Positions 18,028 through 27,853 are shown, counted from the stretch's first letter. The stretch is 64,000 bases of DNA from Bacteroidota bacterium (GCA_027624855.1 JAQBTQ010000001.1:124001-188000), one strand, 5' to 3'. Notes: generated by a model not told the origin, from the letters alone. Numbers and translations are program-made.

Positions 18028-19458
18028 ATGCTCAAAAGTACGCTAGGATTTCTGCTACTCACGATGCAGCTGGCAGCAGCGGCCCAAGGCCAGCTTCTGT
18101 CGTTGAACCACGACGCCTCTGGTTTGGGTTTAGCGTCGACGAATTTGACCACTCAAGATTACGAAATGGTCGGGGCCAACGGCACAACGTCAGATGGTTA
18201 TCCTTCTGGGGTGGCTGATTTAGACTGCTTTGGTGAGCGTTTTTTCTATACGCTCCACCCCAATAAACTAGTAACCCTGGACGCGGTGACGGGAGAAATC
18301 CTGCACTACGTCACAGTAGACAATCCGCTGGGTGCTGACGTGCCCCTGACTAACATCGCTTACGACTGGACCGATGACAAGCTATACGGCATCGCGCATT
18401 GGTACAGTAATGGGACCAATATCCAATTGATCTCGGTCGATCCGGAGACGGGGGAAGTAGAATTGGTCGCAGCAGAACAGGATTACGGCGCGTCATATGG
18501 GAGCGGCAATTGCGACATCGACGCATTGGGCAATCGTTACTTTATGATCGGAGGTGACAAGCTGAAAGTTTGGGACACGACAACGGGTGAGATGATCACC
18601 AACACCTACATCCCAACGCTGTTTGGCGGCTTCAATGACGAGGATTGGACGCATCTGATGTACCACCCGGTGGAGGACCGCATTTACGCGTTGCACATGC
18701 GTTACCCGGAATCCAATGGGAATGGGGGATTGTATCAGACCGAAATACGTCTCGCTCGCATCCACCCTGAAACCGCTGAAGTAGAATGGTACACCGAAGA
18801 CGAAATCAGTATGGACGGCATCCAAAGTGGGCTGTGCGACCTCGACCCCTTCAACAACCGCATTTTCTATCACCGCGTCAACAGCATGAAAATGTTCACC
18901 ACCGAAGGCGAGTCGCTCGGTTCCATCTCCAATCCCAGCGGCAGCATTTCGCCGTGGGCCAATGTCCAGTACCACGACCTCTCCACCGACCCCACAGCCA
19001 TCGTGGGTACTGATGCCTCAGTGACATCCATCGAGTGGGACGGCGAATCCGCACTGATCGTGCCCCACGGGCTTGGAGGGGCCGTCGCGTTTGAGGGGTG
19101 GACCGGAACGGATGGGGAGACTGTGATGGATGAAGCATGGACCGTCAACGGTTTCGGCACGGTGCATGTAAGCGGCCGGCGCACTGGCGACAACGGCCGC
19201 GCCGTGCAAGTACAACGCACGTACGATATCGTCCCAGAACCTGTTGTGAATGGCATCGGTGCGTTGACGCCCAAAGAATGTGTGATGCCGACCGCTATAC
19301 GTTCATCGCAAGCCCTGCCTGATTTGCTGGCCAATGCCACCTGGTATGCCATCACAGGAGCTTCTGTCCAACAACTCAGAACCGAAGCACCAGCGAGTGC
19401 CGGTCATTACATCGTGTCGCGCGAGGGCTGCCCCACTGCGCGGATTACAGTTTACTGA
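18028..19458 (+). CDS. Secreted beta-propeller-like protein, possible T9SS cargo
   Basis: A 476-residue protein with signal peptide MLKSTLGFLLLTMQLAAAAQ, which sets the start at 18028 (a longer frame from 17872 runs antisense through YdeI). Repeated blades are visible: GVADLDCFGERFFYTL, GNCDIDALGNRYFMI and GLCDLDPFNNRIFYHR share a xxDxDxxxNRxFY pattern spaced about 110-150 residues apart, suggesting a WD40/YncE-like propeller. The tail (LRTEAPASAGHYIV...) resembles a T9SS C-terminal domain but lacks the YPNP motif, so secretion by T9SS is uncertain. The stop overlaps the convergent CotH gene by 7 nt. Confidence 0.82.
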   Translation: MLKSTLGFLLLTMQLAAAAQGQLLSLNHDASGLGLASTNLTTQDYEMVGANGTTSDGYPSGVADLDCFGERFFYTLHPNKLVTLDAVTGEILHYVTVDNPLGADVPLTNIAYDWTDDKLYGIAHWYSNGTNIQLISVDPETGEVELVAAEQDYGASYGSGNCDIDALGNRYFMIGGDKLKVWDTTTGEMITNTYIPTLFGGFNDEDWTHLMYHPVEDRIYALHMRYPESNGNGGLYQTEIRLARIHPETAEVEWYTEDEISMDGIQSGLCDLDPFNNRIFYHRVNSMKMFTTEGESLGSISNPSGSISPWANVQYHDLSTDPTAIVGTDASVTSIEWDGESALIVPHGLGGAVAFEGWTGTDGETVMDEAWTVNGFGTVHVSGRRTGDNGRAVQVQRTYDIVPEPVVNGIGALTPKECVMPTAIRSSQALPDLLANATWYAITGASVQQLRTEAPASAGHYIVSREGCPTARITVY

Positions 19459-22400
19459 ATCACCAACCCAGCGCGCTGCTCTCCCGAGCGGATAATGTAC
19501 AACCCTGGCGCAATTCCAGATACGTCCCATGTGTACGGTTCTTGATCCGACCACGTCAAGGATGCGATCAGTTGACCGGACACGCTCCACAACTCAGCAT
19601 GCACTGCACCATTCACGGATTCGAGTCCGTCGAGCTGGACCACGGTGTTTGCCGGGTTGGGAAAAACGCGCAAGGCATTACCCATCTCAAGCACTTCTGG
19701 CGTCTGAATCAGCGTCTCCAATTGCCAGCTCGAGGCAAAATGGTTGTCGAGTCCGGCTGACACCCGCACCAGCGACTCTTGTTCGGCAACTGGAACAGGC
19801 CACGGGGCGGTGGGTTCGTATTGAACGAAGTCCACGACCATGCCTGCGCTGTTGTGCAGCAGGATCCGTTCACCTTCATTGGCCAGTTGCCCACTTTCCC
19901 ATTCGACGACTGCATCGGGCACGTTCGTGAAAAACGTTGCATCGCGTACCACCCACACCTGCTCGCCCGGCCCGAGGACAAGAGGAAACTGCTGGATCCA
20001 CACCACCGCGTCACTGAGGCTGTAACCGAGCAAATCCAACGGTTCATCGCCATCGTTACGCAGGACAAGCCATTCGCGGTTGGGGTCGGCGATGCCGGCG
20101 TACCCGAATTCCACAATGGACAAGTCGCGCGGCACATCCGACCACATGGTTGATGCGCCATAATCCTCTCCGTTCAAACCAGCTCCTGCCGCCGGCGATC
20201 CGTCCTGCAGCGTGAAGTCGTAGCCGTCCGGGTCCACGAAGAGCGGATTGGCTTCCAAGATCGCCTCGTACGCCAAGGTGTCTGAATCGTAAATCGCATA
20301 GGCGACCAGTGCCGTCGAAAGCGAGTCCACGAAGACCGGTGAATGGCTGCTGTTGGAGAAAATGCTGTTGGTCACCACCACATCACCCCCACCCATGCCA
20401 GGATTTTTTTCGTAGGCGCTGATAGCATATTGATTGGCGTAAAAAGTTGAGTGATCAACCTCCGCACCGCCTTGGTCCTTCATTGCCACACCGAGGGTGC
20501 AATGCCCAATGGTCATGTCCTGAATGATGGCGGTCGAAGCTTGACCGATGCTGATGCCTTTGTCCGTGCAATGGTGTATCAAGCAGCTTTCGATGAGGGT
20601 ATTGGATGAACCCTCGCCCAAATCAATGCCGTCACTATTAAATCCATAAAACGAATGAATGATGGAATTCCGGACGACGCCGTTGTCCACCACATCGTAG
20701 TCGATGGCGTCGGTATCCGGTTGGTCGTTGCCAATGAAGGTGCAGCCGTCGATGAGGCCCGACCCGTGGCGAACGTTGATCAGGTCGCCCGTGATGTCGG
20801 AATGCAACGTGCAGTTGGTGAGAGCGATTTGGCTGTGCTCGGCATAAACCGGGTTGCTATGGTTCGTTAGCAATTCGACATGGTCCAATGTCACGTCGGA
20901 AAACCAAGCAGCCACGGCCGCGCGGTCGTGCACCGGATGGTCGCCGTCGGATGCCCCTTCGACCACTGCGTGTTGGATGATGCTCGGAGCGGTGGCTTCA
21001 TCGAACTGGATGTTGCCCCAAGGTCCTGAATAATCGGGGTTGAGGCGAAAGGCAAGCGGCGCTTCGGCTGTGCCCTCGGCTACCAGTTGGCCATGGACGA
21101 TTAAGCGCGCATCGGTGGGGAACCAGATTTCCACACCGGGCTCGATGTTGAGCGTTACTTCCGGCAACACCGTGCTAGTGCCGGTCGCCAAGTAGGGCGA
21201 ACAATCCAACGTCAACGTCAAATCTTCTGCGATGGTCTCGGGCAACAGGCATTCTCCTGTTGGTTGGTACCGAGCGACGTAGCCCGCACTACCTGTCAGC
21301 ATGACGGGCAAAGGGTTTTGCATCGAGAAAATCTGCTCAAGCGGTGAATATGCCGACAACATCAGGTCAAAACTGATGTCTGAGCTGTTGAGTGAAAATT
21401 GGTGAATCTCCACGGCCAACACATTGTCACCCGGCACAACTGCAATGGGCAATGTGTACTCGTTCCAATTGCTTTCCGCGGCACCCCCAGCGAAGTCCAC
21501 CGAAAACGTATCGAAGGCAATGTCGCCATCCGGCATGTTGCTTCGAAACACCTCCTCTCCATTCAAGTACACAACCGCACCATCATCTCGGCGCAGCTGA
21601 AAAAATGCCGTGACCTCGGTGGTTTCACTGACTCCGGGATCAAAGCTGTGCCGGAAATAGGTGGTGGTGAATTTGTTGTCGGGGTCGCCGCCATAGGAAA
21701 CAACGGTCGTTTCGTCGCCATCGCCGTAGCCCAATTCCGCATTTCCGGCAGCCCAGCTTGTGTCGTCGTAATCGGGCAAACGCCAGGCTGTACCCAAGTC
21801 GTTGCCGCTGTCGTTGTATTTCCAAGCGGACCCTTCGGCCACCCAAGCGATGTTGGCCACTTGCGACCATCCAACAAATTCATGACCTGGTTTGGCTTCG
21901 GCCGTGAGTTCAAATGGCATGTTTTCGAAATAAGGCCCGTTCCATGGGCTGCCTGGAATCAGAAAGTCATTCAAACGCACCCGTCCTGCTTCCAATGGCA
22001 AGTTGCTTGTGTACAATTGTACGGATGGCGAAAGCCCAAATTCGGAAGCCAAATCTTCGAGCATGAACGGGGAGCGCTCGCTCGCAAACGTGCGCAACAC
22101 TTCAATTTCATTTTCCCAAAATTCGACGGTAGCTATGCCATTGCCGTACGAGGACGTTGTTCCAGTCCACCGCTCGACGTGATAAGGAACCTCAGGAGCA
22201 ATGTAATTGGACCACTCATCGATCACCGAAGTCACGCGAACCGGGTGGAAAGAAGTGTGCAAATGATCCGTAAATCGCTGAGCGAAGTAGTCTGCAAAAT
22301 CATTGTTTTCGAGGGCATGCCGAATCCAAGCTCTTGCGTAATCGTAGTTGTTGTTTTGCGGGACGGTAAAACCGTCGATGTCATCATTGGTCGAACCCGA

Positions 22401-23939
22401 AAATCCACGGTCCAAATCGGTGAATACAAACCGCCATTTGCCTCCCAGTTGGGGTTTCCAAAGCACGACATTGTGTCCCCAGCTGCTATTGCTGACCCAG
22501 ATTTCGGTCGCCCAATAATCAGCAAAATCTTGCATGTTAACCTCAGCGGCCACCGCGTCGAAATTGGCCTGAATGCTGAGGTCTTCATTGAATAACCCAT
22601 CCATGACCCAATAGGCAAAATCGGTGCCTTCCTCCACGTTGCCGTCGTCAGTGATCAGGTCGTAGGTATTTGCCTCGACATCGTGGTTCTCTTCCACAAA
22701 CTCTTCATCTACGCGGGAGCGAATGTTGTGGATGCCCATGTATTCACCGTTGATGAACACAATGCTCGGGCGGAACCCTTGGTGATCCACGGATACGTTC
22801 TCTTGAGGCAAATGTTGGCCCAACCCATCGCGCATGAGCGTGTATGCCCAATCGGATCCGCTGGCGCGCAAAACGAAATTGTCAAACTTGGTGCGGTTGC
22901 GATCATGGAAAAGCGGATAGTCCAAGCTCCCACTACCGTATGCGCCGCGGAAATAGATGCCGAGCATCTTTTGTGGGAGCATCCAGCTGTTTTGTCCGTT
23001 GATTTTGACGCCTGCTCGCTCGTTGAAGACCGCTTCATTGTTGCCGTCGTTTTCAAAAAACTCCACGTTGACTGGCCACTCCCAATCCGGCTTAAAATTT
23101 TGGACATAAATCCCGGTGTCGGCATCCCAGAAATAATCCGCGTCTGTCACCAATGAAAACACCGGCAATGGGCGCCCGTTCAGCGAAGGATCAAAGAAGT
23201 AAGTATGCGTGATTGTTGGGCCAGGAATGTGATTTTCTTCAAAAACCCGCGCACGAATGAAAGTGGTTGAATCAACCATGATAGGACCCTCAACAATTGC
23301 ATCCGAGGCTGTTGGCTCGCGCCCGTCTGTGGTGTAGTGGATCACCCCGGAAAGTGCCGTGAGTTCCAGTGAAAAGGGTTCAACATAGAATCCTCCTTCC
23401 ATTGAGAAGTAAGGAATGCCTTGCGAAACTCCAGTGTAAGCCGTCGATGAATTGTTCGACGCTCCGGGCGTTGGGTTTGAAAACCAACTCCAATCAGCTG
23501 CACCATCGAGGCTGCGGCCATAGCTCACGTCGGTTGCTTGGGGTCCAAAAACGAGCGCATCTTCCAATACCAATTCTGGAGAATACAATCCAATTTCTTC
23601 TCCTATGCTACTCAACTTAAAAGCACTGTGTAACTGATTCAATCCAACATCTTCTCCGTCGCACCAAATCATCAAAAATTCACCCGCGCCAATGGAGTAT
23701 CCTGAAGGAATGACCCACTTGGTGGTGTCGCTTAAATTATCCGTGAAAAACCAACCCGTCAAATCGACAGGTGTCGAGCCCGCATTGTATAATTCCACCC
23801 AATCGCTCGAATTCTCAAAATCAGGATCGTCCAATAGCATCGAATTGGACGCGATAAATTCATTGATGAAAATCTGGCTCTGCGCCAAAATTGACGTCAA
23901 AGCCATGATCCATGCGAGGGAAAGCCGGATAGATTTCAT
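19452..23939 (-). CDS. Secreted CotH kinase-domain protein with lamin-tail and beta-helix domains, T9SS type A
   Basis: A 1495-residue protein. Order: signal peptide (to about 22); lamin-tail domain, about 22-140 (QIFINEFIASNS, DWVELYN, VDLTGWFFTD); chitobiase-type HYTTDGREPT segment, about 190-225; CotH kinase domain, about 255-620, with the catalytic FTDLDRGF loop; beta-sandwich, about 690-870; right-handed parallel beta-helix, about 930-1240; second lamin-tail domain, about 1260-1390; C-terminal VFPNPANTVVQL, the T9SS type A signal. CotH enzymes phosphorylate proteins in spore coats. What this extracellular version modifies is unknown. Length is at the long end for the architecture. Confidence 0.9.
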   Translation of the reverse strand: MKSIRLSLAWIMALTSILAQSQIFINEFIASNSMLLDDPDFENSSDWVELYNAGSTPVDLTGWFFTDNLSDTTKWVIPSGYSIGAGEFLMIWCDGEDVGLNQLHSAFKLSSIGEEIGLYSPELVLEDALVFGPQATDVSYGRSLDGAADWSWFSNPTPGASNNSSTAYTGVSQGIPYFSMEGGFYVEPFSLELTALSGVIHYTTDGREPTASDAIVEGPIMVDSTTFIRARVFEENHIPGPTITHTYFFDPSLNGRPLPVFSLVTDADYFWDADTGIYVQNFKPDWEWPVNVEFFENDGNNEAVFNERAGVKINGQNSWMLPQKMLGIYFRGAYGSGSLDYPLFHDRNRTKFDNFVLRASGSDWAYTLMRDGLGQHLPQENVSVDHQGFRPSIVFINGEYMGIHNIRSRVDEEFVEENHDVEANTYDLITDDGNVEEGTDFAYWVMDGLFNEDLSIQANFDAVAAEVNMQDFADYWATEIWVSNSSWGHNVVLWKPQLGGKWRFVFTDLDRGFSGSTNDDIDGFTVPQNNNYDYARAWIRHALENNDFADYFAQRFTDHLHTSFHPVRVTSVIDEWSNYIAPEVPYHVERWTGTTSSYGNGIATVEFWENEIEVLRTFASERSPFMLEDLASEFGLSPSVQLYTSNLPLEAGRVRLNDFLIPGSPWNGPYFENMPFELTAEAKPGHEFVGWSQVANIAWVAEGSAWKYNDSGNDLGTAWRLPDYDDTSWAAGNAELGYGDGDETTVVSYGGDPDNKFTTTYFRHSFDPGVSETTEVTAFFQLRRDDGAVVYLNGEEVFRSNMPDGDIAFDTFSVDFAGGAAESNWNEYTLPIAVVPGDNVLAVEIHQFSLNSSDISFDLMLSAYSPLEQIFSMQNPLPVMLTGSAGYVARYQPTGECLLPETIAEDLTLTLDCSPYLATGTSTVLPEVTLNIEPGVEIWFPTDARLIVHGQLVAEGTAEAPLAFRLNPDYSGPWGNIQFDEATAPSIIQHAVVEGASDGDHPVHDRAAVAAWFSDVTLDHVELLTNHSNPVYAEHSQIALTNCTLHSDITGDLINVRHGSGLIDGCTFIGNDQPDTDAIDYDVVDNGVVRNSIIHSFYGFNSDGIDLGEGSSNTLIESCLIHHCTDKGISIGQASTAIIQDMTIGHCTLGVAMKDQGGAEVDHSTFYANQYAISAYEKNPGMGGGDVVVTNSIFSNSSHSPVFVDSLSTALVAYAIYDSDTLAYEAILEANPLFVDPDGYDFTLQDGSPAAGAGLNGEDYGASTMWSDVPRDLSIVEFGYAGIADPNREWLVLRNDGDEPLDLLGYSLSDAVVWIQQFPLVLGPGEQVWVVRDATFFTNVPDAVVEWESGQLANEGERILLHNSAGMVVDFVQYEPTAPWPVPVAEQESLVRVSAGLDNHFASSWQLETLIQTPEVLEMGNALRVFPNPANTVVQLDGLESVNGAVHAELWSVSGQLIASLTWSDQEPYTWDVSGIAPGLYIIRSGEQRAGLVIQ

Positions 23940-23965
23940 GTTGGGCGCAAACTACAAGTAGTACG

Positions 23966-24802
23966 TCATTCGGCCCAGAAACGTTGGGTGCGCATTTCGG
24001 TGGTGCCCATCGCATTTTCAAACGTGACCTGAGCAATCACCAATCCACGTGCACCCCAATCTCGGGTGCTCAATCGGTGCTTGCCAGCGGGCAATTGAAT
24101 GGACTTCAACCAACGACCATCAGCCGAAAAGGCTTCTAAACTGGCCTCACCTTGGCATTCGATGTGCAAAAACTCATCCGTAGCCCAAAGCCTTGAAGCT
24201 GCATCACCATCAAGGCAATCTGGACAATTGATGTTAGTGACAGCTTCGTTTAAAGTCAAACTTGTACCGCCATAAGAATCGCCACTATTGCCATAAGCTC
24301 CATTGCAAGCCATCATGCTTACGTAAAACGTGACATCCCCATCCCCTCCGTCCGGTGCACCCCAATAAAGGCCAAAAGTGTTTTCCGGGCTCAAGTCATT
24401 GTGCTCGACAATGTGTCGTCCTCCTACATCCTCCAATTGGGCATTGTCCGTGCATGCGATGAAAGTCCCCGCGTTGTCTCCATTGCCAAAAACGGCTGTC
24501 GCTTGGAAGCCATACCCTGCTGGCGCTCCCGTGGCTCCTACGGTGAACTCAACGTAGTATTCGGTATTGGGCATGAAGGTCGAAACCGGCGTGTCTGCCC
24601 CTTTGAATGGGTAAACCGTTATGGAAGGCGTGACCGTATAAGACCCCCCGGAATGGCAGGCGGTACAGACTTGGTCGCTTCCTGGAGCGCCCGTACGATC
24701 CTTGTTTTGCTGCTCTGCCACACCGTTGTGATGGGACATCAAGGTCAAGCCGAAAATGACTAGAAATAAGACACCAAGAGTTGAGAAATGTGCGCGGTTC
24801 AT
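23966..24802 (-). CDS. Choice-of-anchor V (Reeler-like) secreted protein with CxxCH
   Basis: A 278-residue protein with signal sequence STLGVLFLVIFGLTLMSHHNG. Just after it, GAPGSDQVCTACHSGGSY contains a CxxCH motif, a possible c-type haem site, then a beta-sandwich domain (SITVYPFKG, TEYYVEFTVGATGAPAGYGF) typical of the choice-of-anchor V / Reeler family. The C-terminal 80 residues form a T9SS-type domain without a clear YPNP (LEAFSADGRWLKSIQLPAGKHRL). Family members often sit in electron-transfer or surface contexts; haem attachment here is inferred from CxxCH only. It lies 26 nt after the CotH gene start, on the same strand. Confidence 0.8.
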   Translation of the reverse strand: MNRAHFSTLGVLFLVIFGLTLMSHHNGVAEQQNKDRTGAPGSDQVCTACHSGGSYTVTPSITVYPFKGADTPVSTFMPNTEYYVEFTVGATGAPAGYGFQATAVFGNGDNAGTFIACTDNAQLEDVGGRHIVEHNDLSPENTFGLYWGAPDGGDGDVTFYVSMMACNGAYGNSGDSYGGTSLTLNEAVTNINCPDCLDGDAASRLWATDEFLHIECQGEASLEAFSADGRWLKSIQLPAGKHRLSTRDWGARGLVIAQVTFENAMGTTEMRTQRFWAE

Positions 24803-24851
24803 GCAGGTGATTTTTCAGCAATATACGACGACCGATTTCCCCACAAATGAA

Positions 24852-26297
24852 TCATTCCTCGATTACAGGTTCTTCTGTTGCCTCAACTTCTTCTGTAAAT
24901 GCAGCTTCAAATTGTTCCACCTCAGCAGAGTTCAGTCGCCAACCATAGATCATTGGAAAAATGACGATGACGGACCCTGTCCAAATCATGAAAACGGCCA
25001 ATGCACGGTTCATGACTTTTCGGGTAATGCGCTCAGGAGAAACATCCCCATTTCTGCCTTGAAACCACCGCACCGACAGGGTCGCGAGTGTCACCAAAAA
25101 GATGAGATTACTTCCGAGCACTGTCAGGCGATTTGGTGTGATTCCGAACTGAATCAAGCGATCCATGATCGCTGCTATGCCAATCACATCAGCCACAATT
25201 CCCATGACGACGAGGGCAACCACCAAAATGCGCGTCAGCTTGGGCACCCGATCGTCAAAAGCTGAATGCAGCATCACGAGGCCGATGACGGCAATGAGAA
25301 GAAAGTTGAAGACCAATAACTCTTCCCGGTCTGAGCTCAGCGTATCGAATCCCATGGACAAATACGCCAGGAGGAATCCAAATTCCAGCACCACAAAAAG
25401 CGGGATAAAAATCCTGGCGACGGTAGGCAAAATGCGCTCCAACGATTTGGGATGGCGCATCCACACGCTGTGTCCAAAAATGAGGATTCCGCTGAGGCCC
25501 CATGTAATCAAATGAATGTTGACTTCTTGGTTGAAATCTGAGCTGACATCAAGGGTCAGCATGAGCAAGTTCGTCAATCCCAGCAGCGCGCCCCCAGCAG
25601 CAACGATGATGGCAGACAAAATTCCCACTTGTACGGCGTGCCGCACAAAATCCACCCGTTCTTCTTTGGGCTGTGAAAGAACGAATGCTAAGCCCGTCAA
25701 GCCCAAGAGCAAGATGGGCCAATGAATCATCATCAAATCGCGCACTTGAACTACAAAATTGATCCGTTCTCCTGCCGCTTCCCAGTCGGGGTGCCTCGAG
25801 ATCACGTCACTCACCCTCCACGAACTCGGAAGCACCTCCCAGAGATTATAAAAAACAGCTACCCATGCAATCAATGCGCCGAGCACAGCGAGCAATTTCC
25901 AGCGGCGCCATCCGTGATAAACCAACATGGGACCAAAAGCCAACGGCGCCAAAAACGGCACTGCCCAATCAATTTCCATTCCACCCGTCACCCAGTATGG
26001 CACCAAAAAAATCAAAGCGATTCCAATGGAACCGACAATGGCAAAGTTGAAGTTGTGATTTGCCGATGTGTTTGGGGCCGCGTCACTGAGGTCAGCATCC
26101 AATCTCGCCTGCCATGTAGCAGCGGAAGGATGATTCGGATCGGCGGTTTCCAATGCCTTTTGGAAGCCTTTGGCATCTCGGCGATACCATGCTTCCAATT
26201 CCGCCGGACTGTTATTCCACATGAACAAAAGATTTAGAAGAAGTAAGGGTATGAAGTGCAAACCTAACGTGGATACCACAATCGATTCGATACTCAA
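24852..26297 (-). CDS. Polytopic membrane protein, possibly DUF4153-like
   Basis: A 481-residue integral membrane protein with about 11-12 hydrophobic helices, an N-terminal soluble loop (about 30-78, LEAWYRRDAKGFQKALETAD) and an acidic C-terminal tail. The last helices carry a GITPNRLTVLGSNLIFLVTL segment that resembles DUF4153 proteins; I am only moderately sure of that. The start is TTG at 26297, or possibly GTG at residue 7; the first ATG is at residue 26, inside the first helix. No transport or enzyme motif is visible. It is divergent from the haloperoxidase-like gene, 56 nt apart. Confidence 0.75.
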   Translation of the reverse strand: MSIESIVVSTLGLHFIPLLLLNLLFMWNNSPAELEAWYRRDAKGFQKALETADPNHPSAATWQARLDADLSDAAPNTSANHNFNFAIVGSIGIALIFLVPYWVTGGMEIDWAVPFLAPLAFGPMLVYHGWRRWKLLAVLGALIAWVAVFYNLWEVLPSSWRVSDVISRHPDWEAAGERINFVVQVRDLMMIHWPILLLGLTGLAFVLSQPKEERVDFVRHAVQVGILSAIIVAAGGALLGLTNLLMLTLDVSSDFNQEVNIHLITWGLSGILIFGHSVWMRHPKSLERILPTVARIFIPLFVVLEFGFLLAYLSMGFDTLSSDREELLVFNFLLIAVIGLVMLHSAFDDRVPKLTRILVVALVVMGIVADVIGIAAIMDRLIQFGITPNRLTVLGSNLIFLVTLATLSVRWFQGRNGDVSPERITRKVMNRALAVFMIWTGSVIVIFPMIYGWRLNSAEVEQFEAAFTEEVEATEEPVIEE

Positions 26298-26302
26298 TCG
26301 GC

Positions 26303-26332
26303 TTGTTTTGAAAATTTAAGAGGCTACATTCG
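26303..26332 (+). promoter_or_regulatory. Probable promoter of the haloperoxidase-like gene
   Basis: TTG at 26303-26305, a 19-nt spacer and TACATTCG at 26325-26332 fit the Bacteroidota TTG-N19-TAnnTTTG promoter with a single mismatch. It ends 21 nt before the ATG at 26354. Confidence 0.6.
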
Positions 26333-26353
26333 CTTTACCCAATTCGCAACACG

Positions 26354-27853
26354 ATGAAATCAATTCGCCTTACGCTCGTCTTGCTCTCCGCCATGCTGGC
26401 CCTCGTTGGGGCTGAGACGTTGAACGCTCAAGAAAAAGATGCTGGCTTTGATGCCGTCAAGGGCAATGCCGCAGTGCAGATCATCATCCCTTATGTGGAT
26501 CCCGTCTTTTTTGAAGAAGTCACCGTCCATGGAGGCGATCCCTCGATATTGATTCGGTACACCACGCTGATTGTCAATGCTTGGTTCGATGCTGCCGCAG
26601 CATATCACCCAACTGCCGTTGGCGTCTACAGCACCCCAGAACGGCAAACCCCCTACGACCCGAGTGACAACAGCGCCTTGAACGTCGCCATGGCATCCGC
26701 GTCCAAGGCGATTGTCGACCAATGCTTTCCCAATCACCGCAAAGAATGGAAGATGATGCTCGACGAAGTGATTGGAGACCGCGGTGACGACCCCACCATC
26801 CGCCAAGCGGTCATCATCGGTAAAGATGCCGGAAAAGCCGTTTGGAAGGGCCGCCTCAATGATGGCATGAACCACAGCGGCACCATGGGCGGCCACGAAG
26901 CGATGCCCATGCCTTTTGCAGATTACACGGGTTATGCGCCGGTCAACACGCCTTATGCTGTCAACGACCCGAGTCGCTGGCAACCCGCGGTGGAACGGAT
27001 GGGAACAGGAAAATACCGTGCTCAAATGTTTGTCACGCCGCAGTATGGTTTGGTGACACCGTATACGGAATTGTGGTCGCTCGACCTGCCATTGCCAGCG
27101 CCGAGCAAGAGCAACGTGAAGAACTTGACCGAATACACGGCGCAAGCCAATGAAGTGCTCGCTAAAAGCGCTGCGATGACCGATGAGCAAAAAATGCTGG
27201 CTGAATTTTATGAGAACAAGTTATTCTCCTTGCCCGTCTCTGCAGTCGTTGCCTCCATGATCCAAGGCATGGACCTGATGGAGTTTGTGCACATGTTTTT
27301 TGCACAGGAAGTCGCCATTTTTGACGCTGGAATTTGGATCTGGGCGAAGAAAAAAGAATTCGATGCCGTGCGGCCTTTCACGGCCATTCCCTATTTGCAT
27401 GGAGACTCCCTGGTCAGCGCTTGGGGCGGTCCCGGAAAAGGCACCGTTGAATTGCCCGCCTCGAATTGGACCAGTTACCTGCCGGTAGCTGATCACCCTG
27501 AATACCCCTCCGCTTCGGCGTGTTTGTGCCGCGCGCATGCGACGGTATTGCAACAAGTCACAGGAACCAACGACCTCTTTTGGGAAGTTCCTTTCGCCAA
27601 AGGCAGCAGCTTCGTGGAACCCGGAATTACGCCAGCGGCCGATTTTACGTTCACCTTTAACACATGGGATGAATTTGCTGAAGTCTGCGGATTGACCCGT
27701 TTGTGGTCGGGCGTGCATTTTGAAGACTCGGTCAACAACATCAAAGTCCCTTGCACCAAGATCGGTGCAGCCGCTGCAGCTTATGTCGATGGGCTGGTGG
27801 CCGGAGGAGACGGAAGCGGAGCCGAAGGCAAAGGCAAAAAGCGGAAGAAGTAA
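26354..27853 (+). CDS. Vanadium-dependent haloperoxidase-like (PAP2 superfamily) secreted protein
   Basis: A 499-residue secreted protein (signal about 1-25, LLSAMLALVGAETLNAQ). The vanadate-site motifs of the PAP2/haloperoxidase fold can be traced: KxxxxxxRP at Lys333-Arg340-Pro341, a second-motif region HPEYPSASAC at 381-390, and Arg449...His455...Asp458 (TRLWSGVHFEDS). The second motif reads PSAS where chloro- and bromoperoxidases have PSGH, so the histidine that acts as acid-base catalyst is absent. The protein may therefore be a phosphatase, a modified haloperoxidase or non-catalytic. The basic C-terminus (GKGKKRKK) is unusual. Confidence 0.87.
   Translation: MKSIRLTLVLLSAMLALVGAETLNAQEKDAGFDAVKGNAAVQIIIPYVDPVFFEEVTVHGGDPSILIRYTTLIVNAWFDAAAAYHPTAVGVYSTPERQTPYDPSDNSALNVAMASASKAIVDQCFPNHRKEWKMMLDEVIGDRGDDPTIRQAVIIGKDAGKAVWKGRLNDGMNHSGTMGGHEAMPMPFADYTGYAPVNTPYAVNDPSRWQPAVERMGTGKYRAQMFVTPQYGLVTPYTELWSLDLPLPAPSKSNVKNLTEYTAQANEVLAKSAAMTDEQKMLAEFYENKLFSLPVSAVVASMIQGMDLMEFVHMFFAQEVAIFDAGIWIWAKKKEFDAVRPFTAIPYLHGDSLVSAWGGPGKGTVELPASNWTSYLPVADHPEYPSASACLCRAHATVLQQVTGTNDLFWEVPFAKGSSFVEPGITPAADFTFTFNTWDEFAEVCGLTRLWSGVHFEDSVNNIKVPCTKIGAAAAAYVDGLVAGGDGSGAEGKGKKRKK

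Noticed and set aside
21399-22595. 398-residue plus-strand frame
   Set aside because: Lies wholly inside the CotH gene on the minus strand; the amino-acid composition looks like an antisense frame and the CotH frame has clear domains.
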